Shown here in pieces: positions 53,681-64,000 of a DNA stretch of 64,000 nt. The translations under genes were made by a program, and so were the position numbers. The stretch comes from Ascidia mentula (taxonomy: Eukaryota > Chordata > Ascidiacea > Phlebobranchia > Ascidiidae), in the NCBI GenBank assembly GCA_947561715.1, contig OX387199.1, forward strand, positions 12,405,001 through 12,469,000. The letters are read 5' to 3'. Under the pieces are notes generated by a model that saw only the letters and a list, made by a program, of their open reading frames with translations, ran no database searches and was not told the origin of the DNA. The stretch's first letter is position 1. Each line of letters begins with the position of its first letter.

Positions 53681-55772
53681 CCAGTATACAAAACGAGCAG
53701 TGAAAACCAAATTGGCCTATGTGTTTTAGAATTTTATGGTGAACGAAAACGCATGTTTGAGACTATATGGTGGCTAAAGTTCGGCGGAATAAATTGATTT
53801 TAATAGTTGACCTCCTGCGATTTAAACAGTTTTATATCAAGCGACTTGAAATTTTGCACACAAATACTAGATGCCACTACCAAACGAGCAGTAAAAACCA
53901 AATTGGCCTATATCTTTTAGTTTTTTATTCGCGAAGGAAAACGCATGTTTCACACTATGGTGGCTAAGGTTCGGCGAAATTAACTCAAATTGACAGTTGA
54001 CCGCCTGCAATTTGAACATTTTTATATCAAGCGACTTGAAATTTTGCACACAAATACTAAATGCCAGTACAAAACAAGCAGTGAAAACCAAATTGGCCTA
54101 TGTCTTTTAGTATTTTATTCGCGAGCGAAAACGCATGTTTGGCACTATGGTGGCTAAGTTTCAGCGAAATTAACTCAAATTGACAGTTGCCCGCTTGCAA
54201 TTTGAACATTTTTATATCAAGCGACTTGAAATTTTGCACACAAATACTAGATGCCAGTGCAAAACGAACAAGAAAAACCAAATTGGCCTATGTCTTTTGT
54301 TTTTATATTCGCGACCGAAAACGCACGTTTGACACTATGGTGGCTAAGGTTCGGCGAAATTTACTCAAATTGACAGTTGCCCGCCTGCAATTTGAACATT
54401 TCTATATCAAGCGACTTGAAATTTTGCACACAAATACTAGATGCCAGTACAAAACGAGCAGTGAAAACCAAATTGGCCTATGTCCTTTAGTTTTTTATTC
54501 GCGACCGAAAACGCATGTTTGACACTATGGTGGCTAAGGATCGGCGAAATTAACTCAAATTGACAGTTGCCCGCCTGCAATTTGAACATTTCTATATCAA
54601 GCGACTTGAAATTTTGCACACAAATACTAGATGCCAGTACAAAACGAGCAGAGCAAACCAAATTGGCCTATGTCCTTTAGTTTTTTATTCGCGACCGAAA
54701 ACGCATGTTTGACACTATGGTGGCTAAGGATCGGCGAAATTAACTCAAATTGACAGTTGCCCGCTTGCAATTTGAACATTTTTATATCAAGCGACTTGAA
54801 ATTTTGCACACAAATACTAGATGCCAGTGCAAAACGAGCAGTGAAAACCAAATTGGCCTATGTCCTTTAGTTTTTTATTAGCGACCGAAAACGCATGTTT
54901 GACACTATGGTGGCTAAGGATCGGCGAAATTAACTCAAATTGACAGTTGCCCGCCTGCAATTTGAACATTTCTATATCAAGCGACTTGAAATTTTGCACA
55001 CAAATATTAGATGCCAGTACAAAACGAGCAGAGCAAACCAAATTGGCCTATATCCTTTAGTTTTTTATTCGCGACCGAAAACGCATGTTTGTCACTATGG
55101 TTGCCAAGGATCGGCGAAATTAACTCAAATTGACAGTTGCCCGCCTGCAATTTGAACATTTTTATATCAAGCGACTTGAAATTTTGCACACAAATACTAG
55201 ATGCCAGTGCAAAACGAGCAGTGAAAACCAAATGGCCTATGTCCTTTAGTTTTTTATTCGCGACCGAAAACGCATGTTTGACTCTATGGTGGCTAAGGTT
55301 CGTCGAAATTAACTCAAATTGACAGTTGCCCGCTTGTAATTTGAACATTTTTATATCAAGCGACTTGAAATTTTGCACACAAATACTAGATGCCAGTGCA
55401 AAACGAACGAGAAAAACCAAATTGGCCTATGTCTTTTAGTATTTTATTCGCGACCGAAAACGCATGTTTGACACTATGGTGGCTAAGGTTCGGCGAAATT
55501 TACTCAAATTGACAGTTGCCCGCTTGCAATTTGAACATTTTTGTATCAAGCGACTTGAAATTTTGCACACAAATACTAGATGCCAGTGCAAAACGAACAA
55601 TAAAAACCAAATTGGCCTATGTCCTTTAGTTTTTTATTCGCGACCGAAAACGCATGTTTGACACTATGGTGGCCAAGGATCGGCGAAATTAACTCAAATT
55701 GATAGTTGCCCGCCTGCAATTTGAACATTTTTATATCAAGCGACTTGAAATTTTGCACACAAATACTAGATG
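53681..55772 (-). repeat. 190-bp array, 2,092-bp higher-order unit, copy 1
   Basis: An 11-monomer unit (11 x 190 + 2) starting at CCAGTATACAAAACGAGC. Inside it carry-along variants include TTCGCGAGCG near 54,119, AACGCACGTTTG near 54,320, GCAGAGCAAACC near 54,648 and the one-base deletion CCAAATGGCC near 55,228. This copy alone has ATTAGCGACCG near 54,868, which destroys the NruI site. Confidence 0.9.
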
Positions 55773-57864
55773 CCAGTATACAAAACGAGCAGTGAAAACC
55801 AAATTGGCCTATGTGTTTTAGAATTTTATGGTGAACGAAAACGCATGTTTGAGACTATATGGTGGCTAAAGTTCGGCGGAATAAATTGATTTTAATAGTT
55901 GACCTCCTGCGATTTAAACAGTTTTATATCAAGCGACTTGAAATTTTGCACACAAATACTAGATGCCACTACCAAACGAGCAGTAAAAACCAAATTGGCC
56001 TATATCTTTTAGTTTTTTATTCGCGAAGGAAAACGCATGTTTCACACTATGGTGGCTAAGGTTCGGCGAAATTAACTCAAATTGACAGTTGACCGCCTGC
56101 AATTTGAACATTTTTATATCAAGCGACTTGAAATTTTGCACACAAATACTAAATGCCAGTACAAAACAAGCAGTGAAAACCAAATTGGCCTATGTCTTTT
56201 AGTATTTTATTCGCGAGCGAAAACGCATGTTTGGCACTATGGTGGCTAAGTTTCAGCGAAATTAACTCAAATTGACAGTTGCCCGCTTGCAATTTGAACA
56301 TTTTTATATCAAGCGACTTGAAATTTTGCACACAAATACTAGATGCCAGTGCAAAACGAACAAGAAAAACCAAATTGGCCTATGTCTTTTGTTTTTATAT
56401 TCGCGACCGAAAACGCACGTTTGACACTATGGTGGCTAAGGTTCGGCGAAATTTACTCAAATTGACAGTTGCCCGCCTGCAATTTGAACATTTCTATATC
56501 AAGCGACTTGAAATTTTGCACACAAATACTAGATGCCAGTACAAAACGAGCAGTGAAAACCAAATTGGCCTATGTCCTTTAGTTTTTTATTCGCGACCGA
56601 AAACGCATGTTTGACACTATGGTGGCTAAGGATCGGCGAAATTAACTCAAATTGACAGTTGCCCGCCTGCAATTTGAACATTTCTATATCAAGCGACTTG
56701 AAATTTTGCACACAAATACTAGATGCCAGTACAAAACGAGCAGAGCAAACCAAATTGGCCTATGTCCTTTAGTTTTTTATTCGCGACCGAAAACGCATGT
56801 TTGACACTATGGTGGCTAAGGATCGGCGAAATTAACTCAAATTGACAGTTGCCCGCTTGCAATTTGAACATTTTTATATCAAGCGACTTGAAATTTTGCA
56901 CACAAATACTAGATGCCAGTGCAAAACGAGCAGTGAAAACCAAATTGGCCTATGTCCTTTAGTTTTTTATTCGCGACCGAAAACGCATGTTTGACACTAT
57001 GGTGGCTAAGGATCGGCGAAATTAACTCAAATTGACAGTTGCCCGCCTGCAATTTGAACATTTCTATATCAAGCGACTTGAAATTTTGCACACAAATATT
57101 AGATGCCAGTACAAAACGAGCAGAGCAAACCAAATTGGCCTATATCCTTTAGTTTTTTATTCGCGACCGAAAACGCATGTTTGTCACTATGGTTGCCAAG
57201 GATCGGCGAAATTAACTCAAATTGACAGTTGCCCGCCTGCAATTTGAACATTTTTATATCAAGCGACTTGAAATTTTGCACACAAATACTAGATGCCAGT
57301 GCAAAACGAGCAGTGAAAACCAAATGGCCTATGTCCTTTAGTTTTTTATTCGCGACCGAAAACGCATGTTTGACTCTATGGTGGCTAAGGTTCGTCGAAA
57401 TTAACTCAAATTGACAGTTGCCCGCTTGTAATTTGAACATTTTTATATCAAGCGACTTGAAATTTTGCACACAAATACTAGATGCCAGTGCAAAACGAAC
57501 GAGAAAAACCAAATTGGCCTATGTCTTTTAGTATTTTATTCGCGACCGAAAACGCATGTTTGACACTATGGTGGCTAAGGTTCGGCGAAATTTACTCAAA
57601 TTGACAGTTGCCCGCTTGCAATTTGAACATTTTTGTATCAAGCGACTTGAAATTTTGCACACAAATACTAGATGCCAGTGCAAAACGAACAATAAAAACC
57701 AAATTGGCCTATGTCCTTTAGTTTTTTATTCGCGACCGAAAACGCATGTTTGACACTATGGTGGCCAAGGATCGGCGAAATTAACTCAAATTGATAGTTG
57801 CCCGCCTGCAATTTGAACATTTTTATATCAAGCGACTTGAAATTTTGCACACAAATACTAGATG
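55773..57864 (-). repeat. 190-bp array, 2,092-bp higher-order unit, copy 2
   Basis: Direct tandem copy of the preceding 2,092 bp with all the same variants (TTCGCGAGCG near 56,211, CCAAATGGCC near 57,320). By eye I saw no private difference apart from retaining the NruI site lost in copy 1. Confidence 0.9.
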
Positions 57865-59956
57865 CCAGTATACAAAACGAGCAGTGAAAACCAAATTGGC
57901 CTATGTGTTTTAGAATTTTATGGTGAACGAAAACGCATGTTTGAGACTATATGGTGGCTAAAGTTCGGCGGAATAAATTGATTTTAATAGTTGACCTCCT
58001 GCGATTTAAACAGTTTTATATCAAGCGACTTGAAATTTTGCACACAAATACTAGATGCCACTACCAAACGAGCAGTAAAAACCAAATTGGCCTATATCTT
58101 TTAGTTTTTTATTCGCGAAGGAAAACGCATGTTTCACACTATGGTGGCTAAGGTTCGGCGAAATTAACTCAAATTGACAGTTGACCGCCTGCAATTTGAA
58201 CATTTTTATATCAAGCGACTTGAAATTTTGCACACAAATACTAAATGCCAGTACAAAACAAGCAGTGAAAACCAAATTGGCCTATGTCTTTTAGTATTTT
58301 ATTCGCGAGCGAAAACGCATGTTTGGCACTATGGTGGCTAAGTTTCAGCGAAATTAACTCAAATTGACAGTTGCCCGCTTGCAATTTGAACATTTTTATA
58401 TCAAGCGACTTGAAATTTTGCACACAAATACTAGATGCCAGTGCAAAACGAACAAGAAAAACCAAATTGGCCTATGTCTTTTGTTTTTATATTCGCGACC
58501 GAAAACGCACGTTTGACACTATGGTGGCTAAGGTTCGGCGAAATTTACTCAAATTGACAGTTGCCCGCCTGCAATTTGAACATTTCTATATCAAGCGACT
58601 TGAAATTTTGCACACAAATACTAGATGCCAGTACAAAACGAGCAGTGAAAACCAAATTGGCCTATGTCCTTTAGTTTTTTATTCGCGACCGAAAACGCAT
58701 GTTTGACACTATGGTGGCTAAGGATCGGCGAAATTAACTCAAATTGACAGTTGCCCGCCTGCAATTTGAACATTTCTATATCAAGCGACTTGAAATTTTG
58801 CACACAAATACTAGATGCCAGTACAAAACGAGCAGAGCAAACCAAATTGGCCTATGTCCTTTAGTTTTTTATTCGCGACCGAAAACGCATGTTTGACACT
58901 ATGGTGGCTAAGGATCGGCGAAATTAACTCAAATTGACAGTTGCCCGCTTGCAATTTGAACATTTTTATATCAAGCGACTTGAAATTTTGCACACAAATA
59001 CTAGATGCCAGTGCAAAACGAGCAGTGAAAACCAAATTGGCCTATGTCCTTTAGTTTTTTATTCGCGACCGAAAACGCATGTTTGACACTATGGTGGCTA
59101 AGGATCGGCGAAATTAACTCAAATTGACAGTTGCCCGCCTGCAATTTGAACATTTCTATATCAAGCGACTTGAAATTTTGCACACAAATATTAGATGCCA
59201 GTACAAAACGAGCAGAGCAAACCAAATTGGCCTATATCCTTTAGTTTTTTATTCGCGACCGAAAACGCATGTTTGTCACTATGGTTGCCAAGGATCGGCG
59301 AAATTAACTCAAATTGACAGTTGCCCGCCTGCAATTTGAACATTTTTATATCAAGCGACTTGAAATTTTGCACACAAATACTAGATGCCAGTGCAAAACG
59401 AGCAGTGAAAACCAAATGGCCTATGTCCTTTAGTTTTTTATTCGCGACCGAAAACGCATGTTTGACTCTATGGTGGCTAAGGTTCGTCGAAATTAACTCA
59501 AATTGACAGTTGCCCGCTTGTAATTTGAACATTTTTATATCAAGCGACTTGAAATTTTGCACACAAATACTAGATGCCAGTGCAAAACGAACGAGAAAAA
59601 CCAAATTGGCCTATGTCTTTTAGTATTTTATTCGCGACCGAAAACGCATGTTTGACACTATGGTGGCTAAGGTTCGGCGAAATTTACTCAAATTGACAGT
59701 TGCCCGCTTGCAATTTGAACATTTTTGTATCAAGCGACTTGAAATTTTGCACACAAATACTAGATGCCAGTGCAAAACGAACAATAAAAACCAAATTGGC
59801 CTATGTCCTTTAGTTTTTTATTCGCGACCGAAAACGCATGTTTGACACTATGGTGGCCAAGGATCGGCGAAATTAACTCAAATTGATAGTTGCCCGCCTG
59901 CAATTTGAACATTTTTATATCAAGCGACTTGAAATTTTGCACACAAATACTAGATG
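57865..59956 (-). repeat. 190-bp array, 2,092-bp higher-order unit, copy 3
   Basis: Third direct copy. After it the sequence reads CCAGTACAAAACAAGC instead of CCAGTATACAAAACGAGC, so the triplication ends here, one unit from the edge of the array. Confidence 0.9.
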
Positions 59957-60155
59957 CCAGTACAAAACAAGCAGTGAAAACCAAATTGGCCTATGTCCTT
60001 TAGAATTTTGTTGCTGAACGAAAACGCATGTTTGAGACTATGGTGGCTAAGGTTCGGCGGAAATAATTGATTTTGAGAGACCGCCTGTGATGGTGGTCGA
60101 AAAATTTTTTCACATTTTTAAATCAAGTGACTTTGAACTTCACACACAAATTACA

Positions 60156-60425
60156 GATTCTGTTTCCACTATGAACAACATATTTGTGTCGGACTAATGG
60201 TATTACAACACAGTGATTAATGGATCAACGGCATTTGTAATCGAATTTTGTTTCAAAAACAAATTTTGTTTCCCACTATGTACAACACAGTGATTAACGG
60301 TTTAAATGCATTTATAAACGAATTTTGTTTCGAAAACAAATTTTGTTTCCCACTCTATACAACACAGTGATTAACGGATCAAAGGCATTTGTAATCGAAT
60401 TTTGTTTCGAAAACAAATTTTAATT
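60156..60425 (-). repeat. 77-bp repeat, about three units in inverted orientation
   Basis: ACACAGTGATTAA recurs at 60,208, 60,285 and 60,362, a spacing of 77 bp. Each is followed by GGCATTTGTAATCGAATTTT-type sequence and CGAAAACAAATTTTG. This is the reverse complement of the diverged edge units of the left 77-bp array (about 42,340-42,530), which share TGTTGTACATAGTGGG. The same two families are therefore nested in mirror order on both sides of the insertion. Confidence 0.88.
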
Positions 60426-60909
60426 CATGCTATGTTCATGATGTTTTTGTGCAACTTTTTGCATTTTTGAATAGATAAAATCAGTTATCACAGTATATAT
60501 AGACGTAAGTTATACTTACTGAAGCGTTTCAACTTTAAATTAAGAAACGTTTTGCTTCAACATATGCCCTACTCACACATATTTCGCACAGCGTTTTTTC
60601 GTGTGATAGTGGATGAAAATCTAGTTTGTTTTGGATTAATTCGTATGACATGTTCCAACAGATTAGTTTGATAAATTAGTTGAAAAAGATTTCTGATTTA
60701 GGAACAATCCTTAACCCCGGCCCCATTATCTCACGTTTGGACCAACATTGTCCAATTTATCCGATAGTGTTGATTTAAATAGCTCATTTGACACCTGTAT
60801 AACCTAGCATTTTTATTCCATAATATGTTACAGCACGTTTGCGTAACGCTTCTAATTTCAAGTATGGCCCTCTACCCCCATCATGTGGCCAGTCGTCGTC
60901 AAGAATTTT
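60426..60909. other. Right single-copy segment of the insertion
   Basis: About 480 bp with no tandem repeat, no significant open frame and no recognisable gene. It contains a CAGTATATATAGACG TATA-like string near 60,493 and a short CCCCGGCCCC GC run near 60,716. It is the only clearly non-repetitive stretch of this size in the window and could carry element-specific sequence, but nothing identifies a function. Confidence 0.55.
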
Positions 60910-60973
60910 GTTCACAAAATTCGTTCACAAAATTCGTTTACAAAATTTCAATTTTGTTTCCCACCATTACATA
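60910..60973. repeat. Right terminus of insertion with 13-bp triplet
   Basis: Three consecutive 13-bp words (GTTCACAAAATTC, GTTCACAAAATTC, GTTTACAAAATTT) occupy 60,910-60,948. They are followed by CAATTTTGTTTCCCACC and ATTACATA up to the junction. The reverse complement, ATGGTGGGAAACAAAATT, resembles the CATAGTGGGAAAC edge of the 77-bp family, linking this terminus to the internal repeat. Confidence 0.7.
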
Positions 60974-60976
60974 GGA
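60974..60976. repeat. 3-bp target-site duplication, right copy (GGA)
   Basis: GGA directly precedes AAAGGCTGATACTCC, the exact continuation of the satellite monomer broken at 39,230. It is the partner of 39,228-39,230. Confidence 0.7.
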
Positions 60977-63900
60977 AAAGGCTGATACTCCAGTATTGCG
61001 TTTGCGGTTGCACAATGTATGTAATTATGCGATTTCAGCACTTGTCCATTTTGCAGTATATGACTTTTCGATAAAAAATGTTTTTTTTCAGTACAAGCTT
61101 TATTATACAGTGGAAAACGCTGATACTCCAGTAATGAGTTTGCGGTTGCACAACGTATGTAACTATGCGATTTCAGCACTTGTCCATCTTGCAGTATATG
61201 ACTTTTCGATAAAAAATATTTTTTTTCATTACAAGTTTTATTATACAGTGGAAAACGCTGGTACTCCAGTATTGCTTTTGCGGTTGCACAACGTATGTAA
61301 CTATGCGATTTCAGCACTTGTCCATTTTGCAGTATATGACTTTTCGATAAAAAATATTTTTTTTCAGTACAAGCTTTATTATACAGTGGAAAACGCTGAT
61401 ACTCCAGTATTGCGTTTGCGGTTGCACAACGTATGTAACTATGCGATTTCAGCACTTGTCCATTTTGCAGTATATGACTTTTCGATAAAAAATATTTTTT
61501 TTCAGTACAAGCTTTATTATACAGTGGAAAACGCTGATACTCCAGTATTGCGTTTGCGGTTGCACAACGTATGTAACTATGCGCTTTCAGCACTTGTCCA
61601 TTTTGCAGTACATGACTTTTCGATAAAAAATATTTGTTTTCAGTACAAGCTTTATTATACAGTGGAAAACGCTGATACTCCAGTATTGCGTTTGCGGTTG
61701 CACAACGTATGTAACTATGCGCTTTCAGCACTTGTCCATTTTGCAGTATATGACTTTTCGATAAAAAATATTTTTTTTCAGTACAAGCTTTATTATACAG
61801 TGGAAAACGCTGATACTCCAGTACTGAGTTTGCGGTTGCACAACGTATGTAACCATGCGATTTCAGCACTTGTCCATTTTGCAGTATATGACTTTTCGAT
61901 AAAAAATATTTTTTTTCAGTACAAGCTTTATTATACATTGGAAAACGCTGATACTCCAGTACTGAGTTTGCGGTTGCACAACGTATGTAACCATGCGATT
62001 TCAGCACTTGTCCATTTTGCAGTATACGACTTTTCGGTAAAAAATATTTTTTTTCAGTACAAGCTTTATTATACAGTGGAAAACGCTGATACTCCAGTAC
62101 TGAGTTTGCGGTTGCACAACGTATGTAACTGTGCGCTTTCAGCACTTGTCCATTTTGCAGTATATGACTTTTCGATAAAAAATATTTTTTTTCAGTACAA
62201 GCTTTATTATACAGTGGAAAACGCTGATACTCCAGTACTGAGTTTGCGGTTGCACAACGTATGTAACTATGCGCTTTCAGCACTTGTCCATTTTGCAGTA
62301 TATGACTTTTCGACAAAAATTTTTTTTTTTCTGTACAAGCTTTATTATACCGTGGAAAACGCTGATACTCCAGTACTGAGTTTGCGGTTGCACAACGTAT
62401 GTAACTATGCGATTTCAGCACTTGTCCATTTTGCAGTATATGAATTTTCGATAAAAAATATTTTTTGTCAGTACAAGCTTTATTATACAGTGGAAAACGC
62501 TGATACTCCAGTACTGAGTTTGCGGTTGCACAACGTATGTAACCATGCGATTTCAGCACTTGTCCATTTTGAAGTATACGACTTTTCGGTAAAAAATATA
62601 TTTTATTCAGTACAAGCTTTATTATACGGTGGAAAACGCTGATACTCCAGTATTGCGTTTGCGGTTGCACAACGTATGTAACTATGCGCTTTCAGCACTT
62701 GTCCATTTTGCAGTATATGACTTTTCGATAAAAAATATTTTTTTTCAGTACAAGCTTTATTATACAGTGGAAAACGCTGATACTCCAGTACTGAGTTTGC
62801 GGTTGCACAACGTATGTAACTATGCGCTTTCAGCACTTGTCCATTTTGCAGTATATGACTTTTCGATAAAAAATATTTTTTTTCAGTACAAGCTTTATTA
62901 TACAGTGGAAAACGCTGATACTCCAGTACTGAGTTTGCGGTTGCACAACGTATGTAACTATGCGCTTTCAGCACTTGTCCATTTTGCAGTATATGACTTT
63001 TCGATAAAAAATTTTTTTTTTCAGTACAAGCTTTATTATACAGTGGAAAACGCTGATACCCCAGTACTGAGTTTGCGGTTGCACAACGTATGTAACCATG
63101 CGATTTCAGCACTTGTCCATTTTGCAGTATACGACTATTCGGTAAAAAATATTTTTTTTCAGTACAAGCTTTGTTATACAGTGGAAAACGCTGATACTCC
63201 AGTTTTGCGTTTGCGGTTGCACAACGTATGTAACTATGCGCTTTCAGCACTTGTCCATTTTGCAGTATATGACTTTTCGATAAAAAATATTTTTTTTCAG
63301 TACAAGCTTTATTATACAGTGGAAAACGCTGATACTCCAGTACTGAGTTTGCGGTTGCACAACGTATGTAACTATGCGATTTCAGCACTTGTCCATTTTG
63401 CAGTATATGACTTTTCGATAAAAAATATTTTTTTTCAGTACAAGCTTTATTATACAGTGGAAAACGCTGATACTCCAGTACTGAGTTTGCGGTTGCACAA
63501 AGTATGTAACCATGCGATTTCAGCACTTGTCCATTTTGCAGTATATGACTTTTCGATAAAAAATATTTTTTTTCAGTACAAGCTTTATTATACAGTGGAA
63601 AACGCTGATACTCCAGTATTGCGTTTGCGGTTGCACAACGTATGTAACTATGCGATTTCAGCACTTGTCCATTTTGCAGTATATGACTTTTCGATAAGAA
63701 ATATTTTTTTTCAGTACAAGCTTTATTATACAGTGGAAAACGCTGATACTCCAGTACTGAGTTTGCGGTTGCACAAAGTATGTAACCATTCGATTTCAGC
63801 ACTTGTCCATTTTGCAGTATATGACTTTTCGATAAAAAATATTTTTTTTCAGTACAAGCTTTATTATACAGTGGAAAACGCTGATACTCCAGTATTGCCT

Positions 63901-64000
63901 TTGCGGTTGCACAACGTATGTAACTATGCGATTTCAGCACTTGTCCATTTTGCAGTATATGACTTTTCGATAAAAAATATTTTTTTTCAGTACAAGCTTT
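60977..64000 (+). repeat. 138-bp satellite array, right segment
   Basis: The satellite resumes in the same orientation and runs off the window end, about 22 monomers. Up to 62,628 it is the remainder of the 2,072-bp unit begun at 38,811, sharing the CACAATGTATGTAATTATG monomer, the ATTTGTTTTCAG monomer near 61,632 and the GACAAAAATTTT monomer near 62,312. One difference is a plain T tract near 61,496 where the other copies read ATTATTTTTCAG. Confidence 0.95.
62629..64000 (+). repeat. 138-bp satellite, higher-order block 11 (partial)
   Basis: This begins after the boundary monomer (TATATTTTATTCAG near 62,597) and continues past the window. It is not a further 2,072-bp copy. It opens with three GTACTGAGT/TATGCGC monomers, then has CACAAAG-type monomers near 63,490 and 63,770 that alternate with CACAACG monomers, resembling the dimer runs. 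A private GATAAGAAATA occurs near 63,694 and GTATTGCCTTTG near 63,893. Confidence 0.85.

Larger units (their letters stand above)
43434..60155 (-). repeat. 190-bp repeat, main array in inverted orientation
   Basis: About 88 units of 190 bp. Landmarks on the + strand are ATGGTGGCTAAGGTTCGGCG, TATCAAGCGACTTGAAATTT, TGCACACAAATACTAGATG, CCAAATTGGCCTATGTCC and TTCGCGACCGAAAACGCATG. A TCGCGA (NruI) site is present in nearly every unit; one is lost near 54,868. Several subtypes recur with higher-order spacing. The last unit, from about 60,000, is diverged. Open frames of 60-137 codons occur on both strands in register with the 190-bp period, which is not a multiple of three, so they cannot extend. 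I regard them as repeat artefacts. Confidence 0.96.
39231..60973. mobile_element. 21,743-bp satellite-bearing, foldback-like insertion
   Basis: The block is unrelated to the flanking 138-bp satellite and splits one monomer cleanly. The left end starts TATGGTGGCCTATAC. The reverse complement of the right end starts TATGTAATGGTGGG. Both begin TATG and contain ATGGTGG, but they are not a clear perfect terminal inverted repeat. The interior is built from a 77-bp repeat outside and a 190-bp repeat inside, present on both sides in opposite orientation. No reading frame resembling a transposase, integrase or reverse transcriptase was found, so it would be non-autonomous. Foldback elements of insects (FB, Galileo) have long inverted arms with internal tandem repeats, but their usual target duplications are longer, so I do not assign a superfamily. 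Capture of a heterochromatic segment by end joining with GGA microhomology is the main alternative. Confidence 0.72.

Noticed and set aside
43008..59984. Repeated 60-137-codon frames on both strands of the 190-bp array
   Set aside because: They recur every 190 bp in step with the repeat, overlap on opposite strands, and end at the same repeat positions. They are products of the monomer sequence.
60426..60909. Gene or promoter in the single-copy right segment
   Set aside because: A TATA-like string near 60,493 has no downstream open frame of note, and stops are frequent in all frames.
39231..60973. LTR retrotransposon or DNA transposon with coding capacity
   Set aside because: No direct long terminal repeats, primer-binding site, polypurine tract, or transposase, integrase or reverse transcriptase reading frame was seen. 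Only repeats and short single-copy segments are present.
39228..60976. Longer target-site duplication (4-9 bp)
   Set aside because: Comparison with the intact site supports only GGA on both sides; the adjoining bases differ.

Overview
This window is non-genic eukaryotic satellite DNA. I find no credible protein-coding gene, tRNA, rRNA or CRISPR array in its 64 kb. The composition is AT-rich but keeps many CpG dinucleotides, which is more like an invertebrate or another lightly methylated genome than a vertebrate. The sequence alone does not identify the species. The arrangement (tandem arrays, higher-order repeats, an element nested inside an array) fits a centromeric, pericentromeric or other heterochromatic block.

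There are three parts. (1) Positions 1-39,230 are about 284 tandem copies of a 138-bp satellite, all head to tail. (2) Positions 39,231-60,973 are a 21,743-bp foreign block with its own internal satellites: an AT-rich left end, about 38 copies of a 77-bp repeat, about 4.5 copies of a 190-bp repeat in one orientation, a head-to-head switch near 43,433, about 88 copies of the 190-bp repeat in the other orientation, about three 77-bp copies also inverted, and a right end of mostly single-copy DNA. (3) From 60,974 to the window end the 138-bp satellite resumes exactly where it broke off.

The block in part 2 looks like a clean insertion. The satellite copy it interrupts exists uninterrupted at about 26,250, 35,084 and 37,156. 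A 3-bp GGA is present on both sides of the insert and only once at the intact sites. Removing the insert plus one GGA restores a 2,072-bp higher-order unit exactly. The outer 77-bp and inner 190-bp families occur on both sides in opposite orientation, so the block resembles a foldback-type transposon whose arms have grown into satellite arrays. No transposase is visible.

The 138-bp array is a mosaic of higher-order blocks separated by a diagnostic 139-bp monomer. It contains a nearly perfect 8,834-bp tandem duplication, three copies of a 2,072-bp unit (one split by the insertion), an older 10.35-11.73-kb superrepeat, and five runs of a 276-bp alternating dimer. Because 138 is 3 x 46 and the monomer lacks stops in a frame on each strand, very long open frames appear on both strands. 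I interpret them as by-products of the repeat, not genes.
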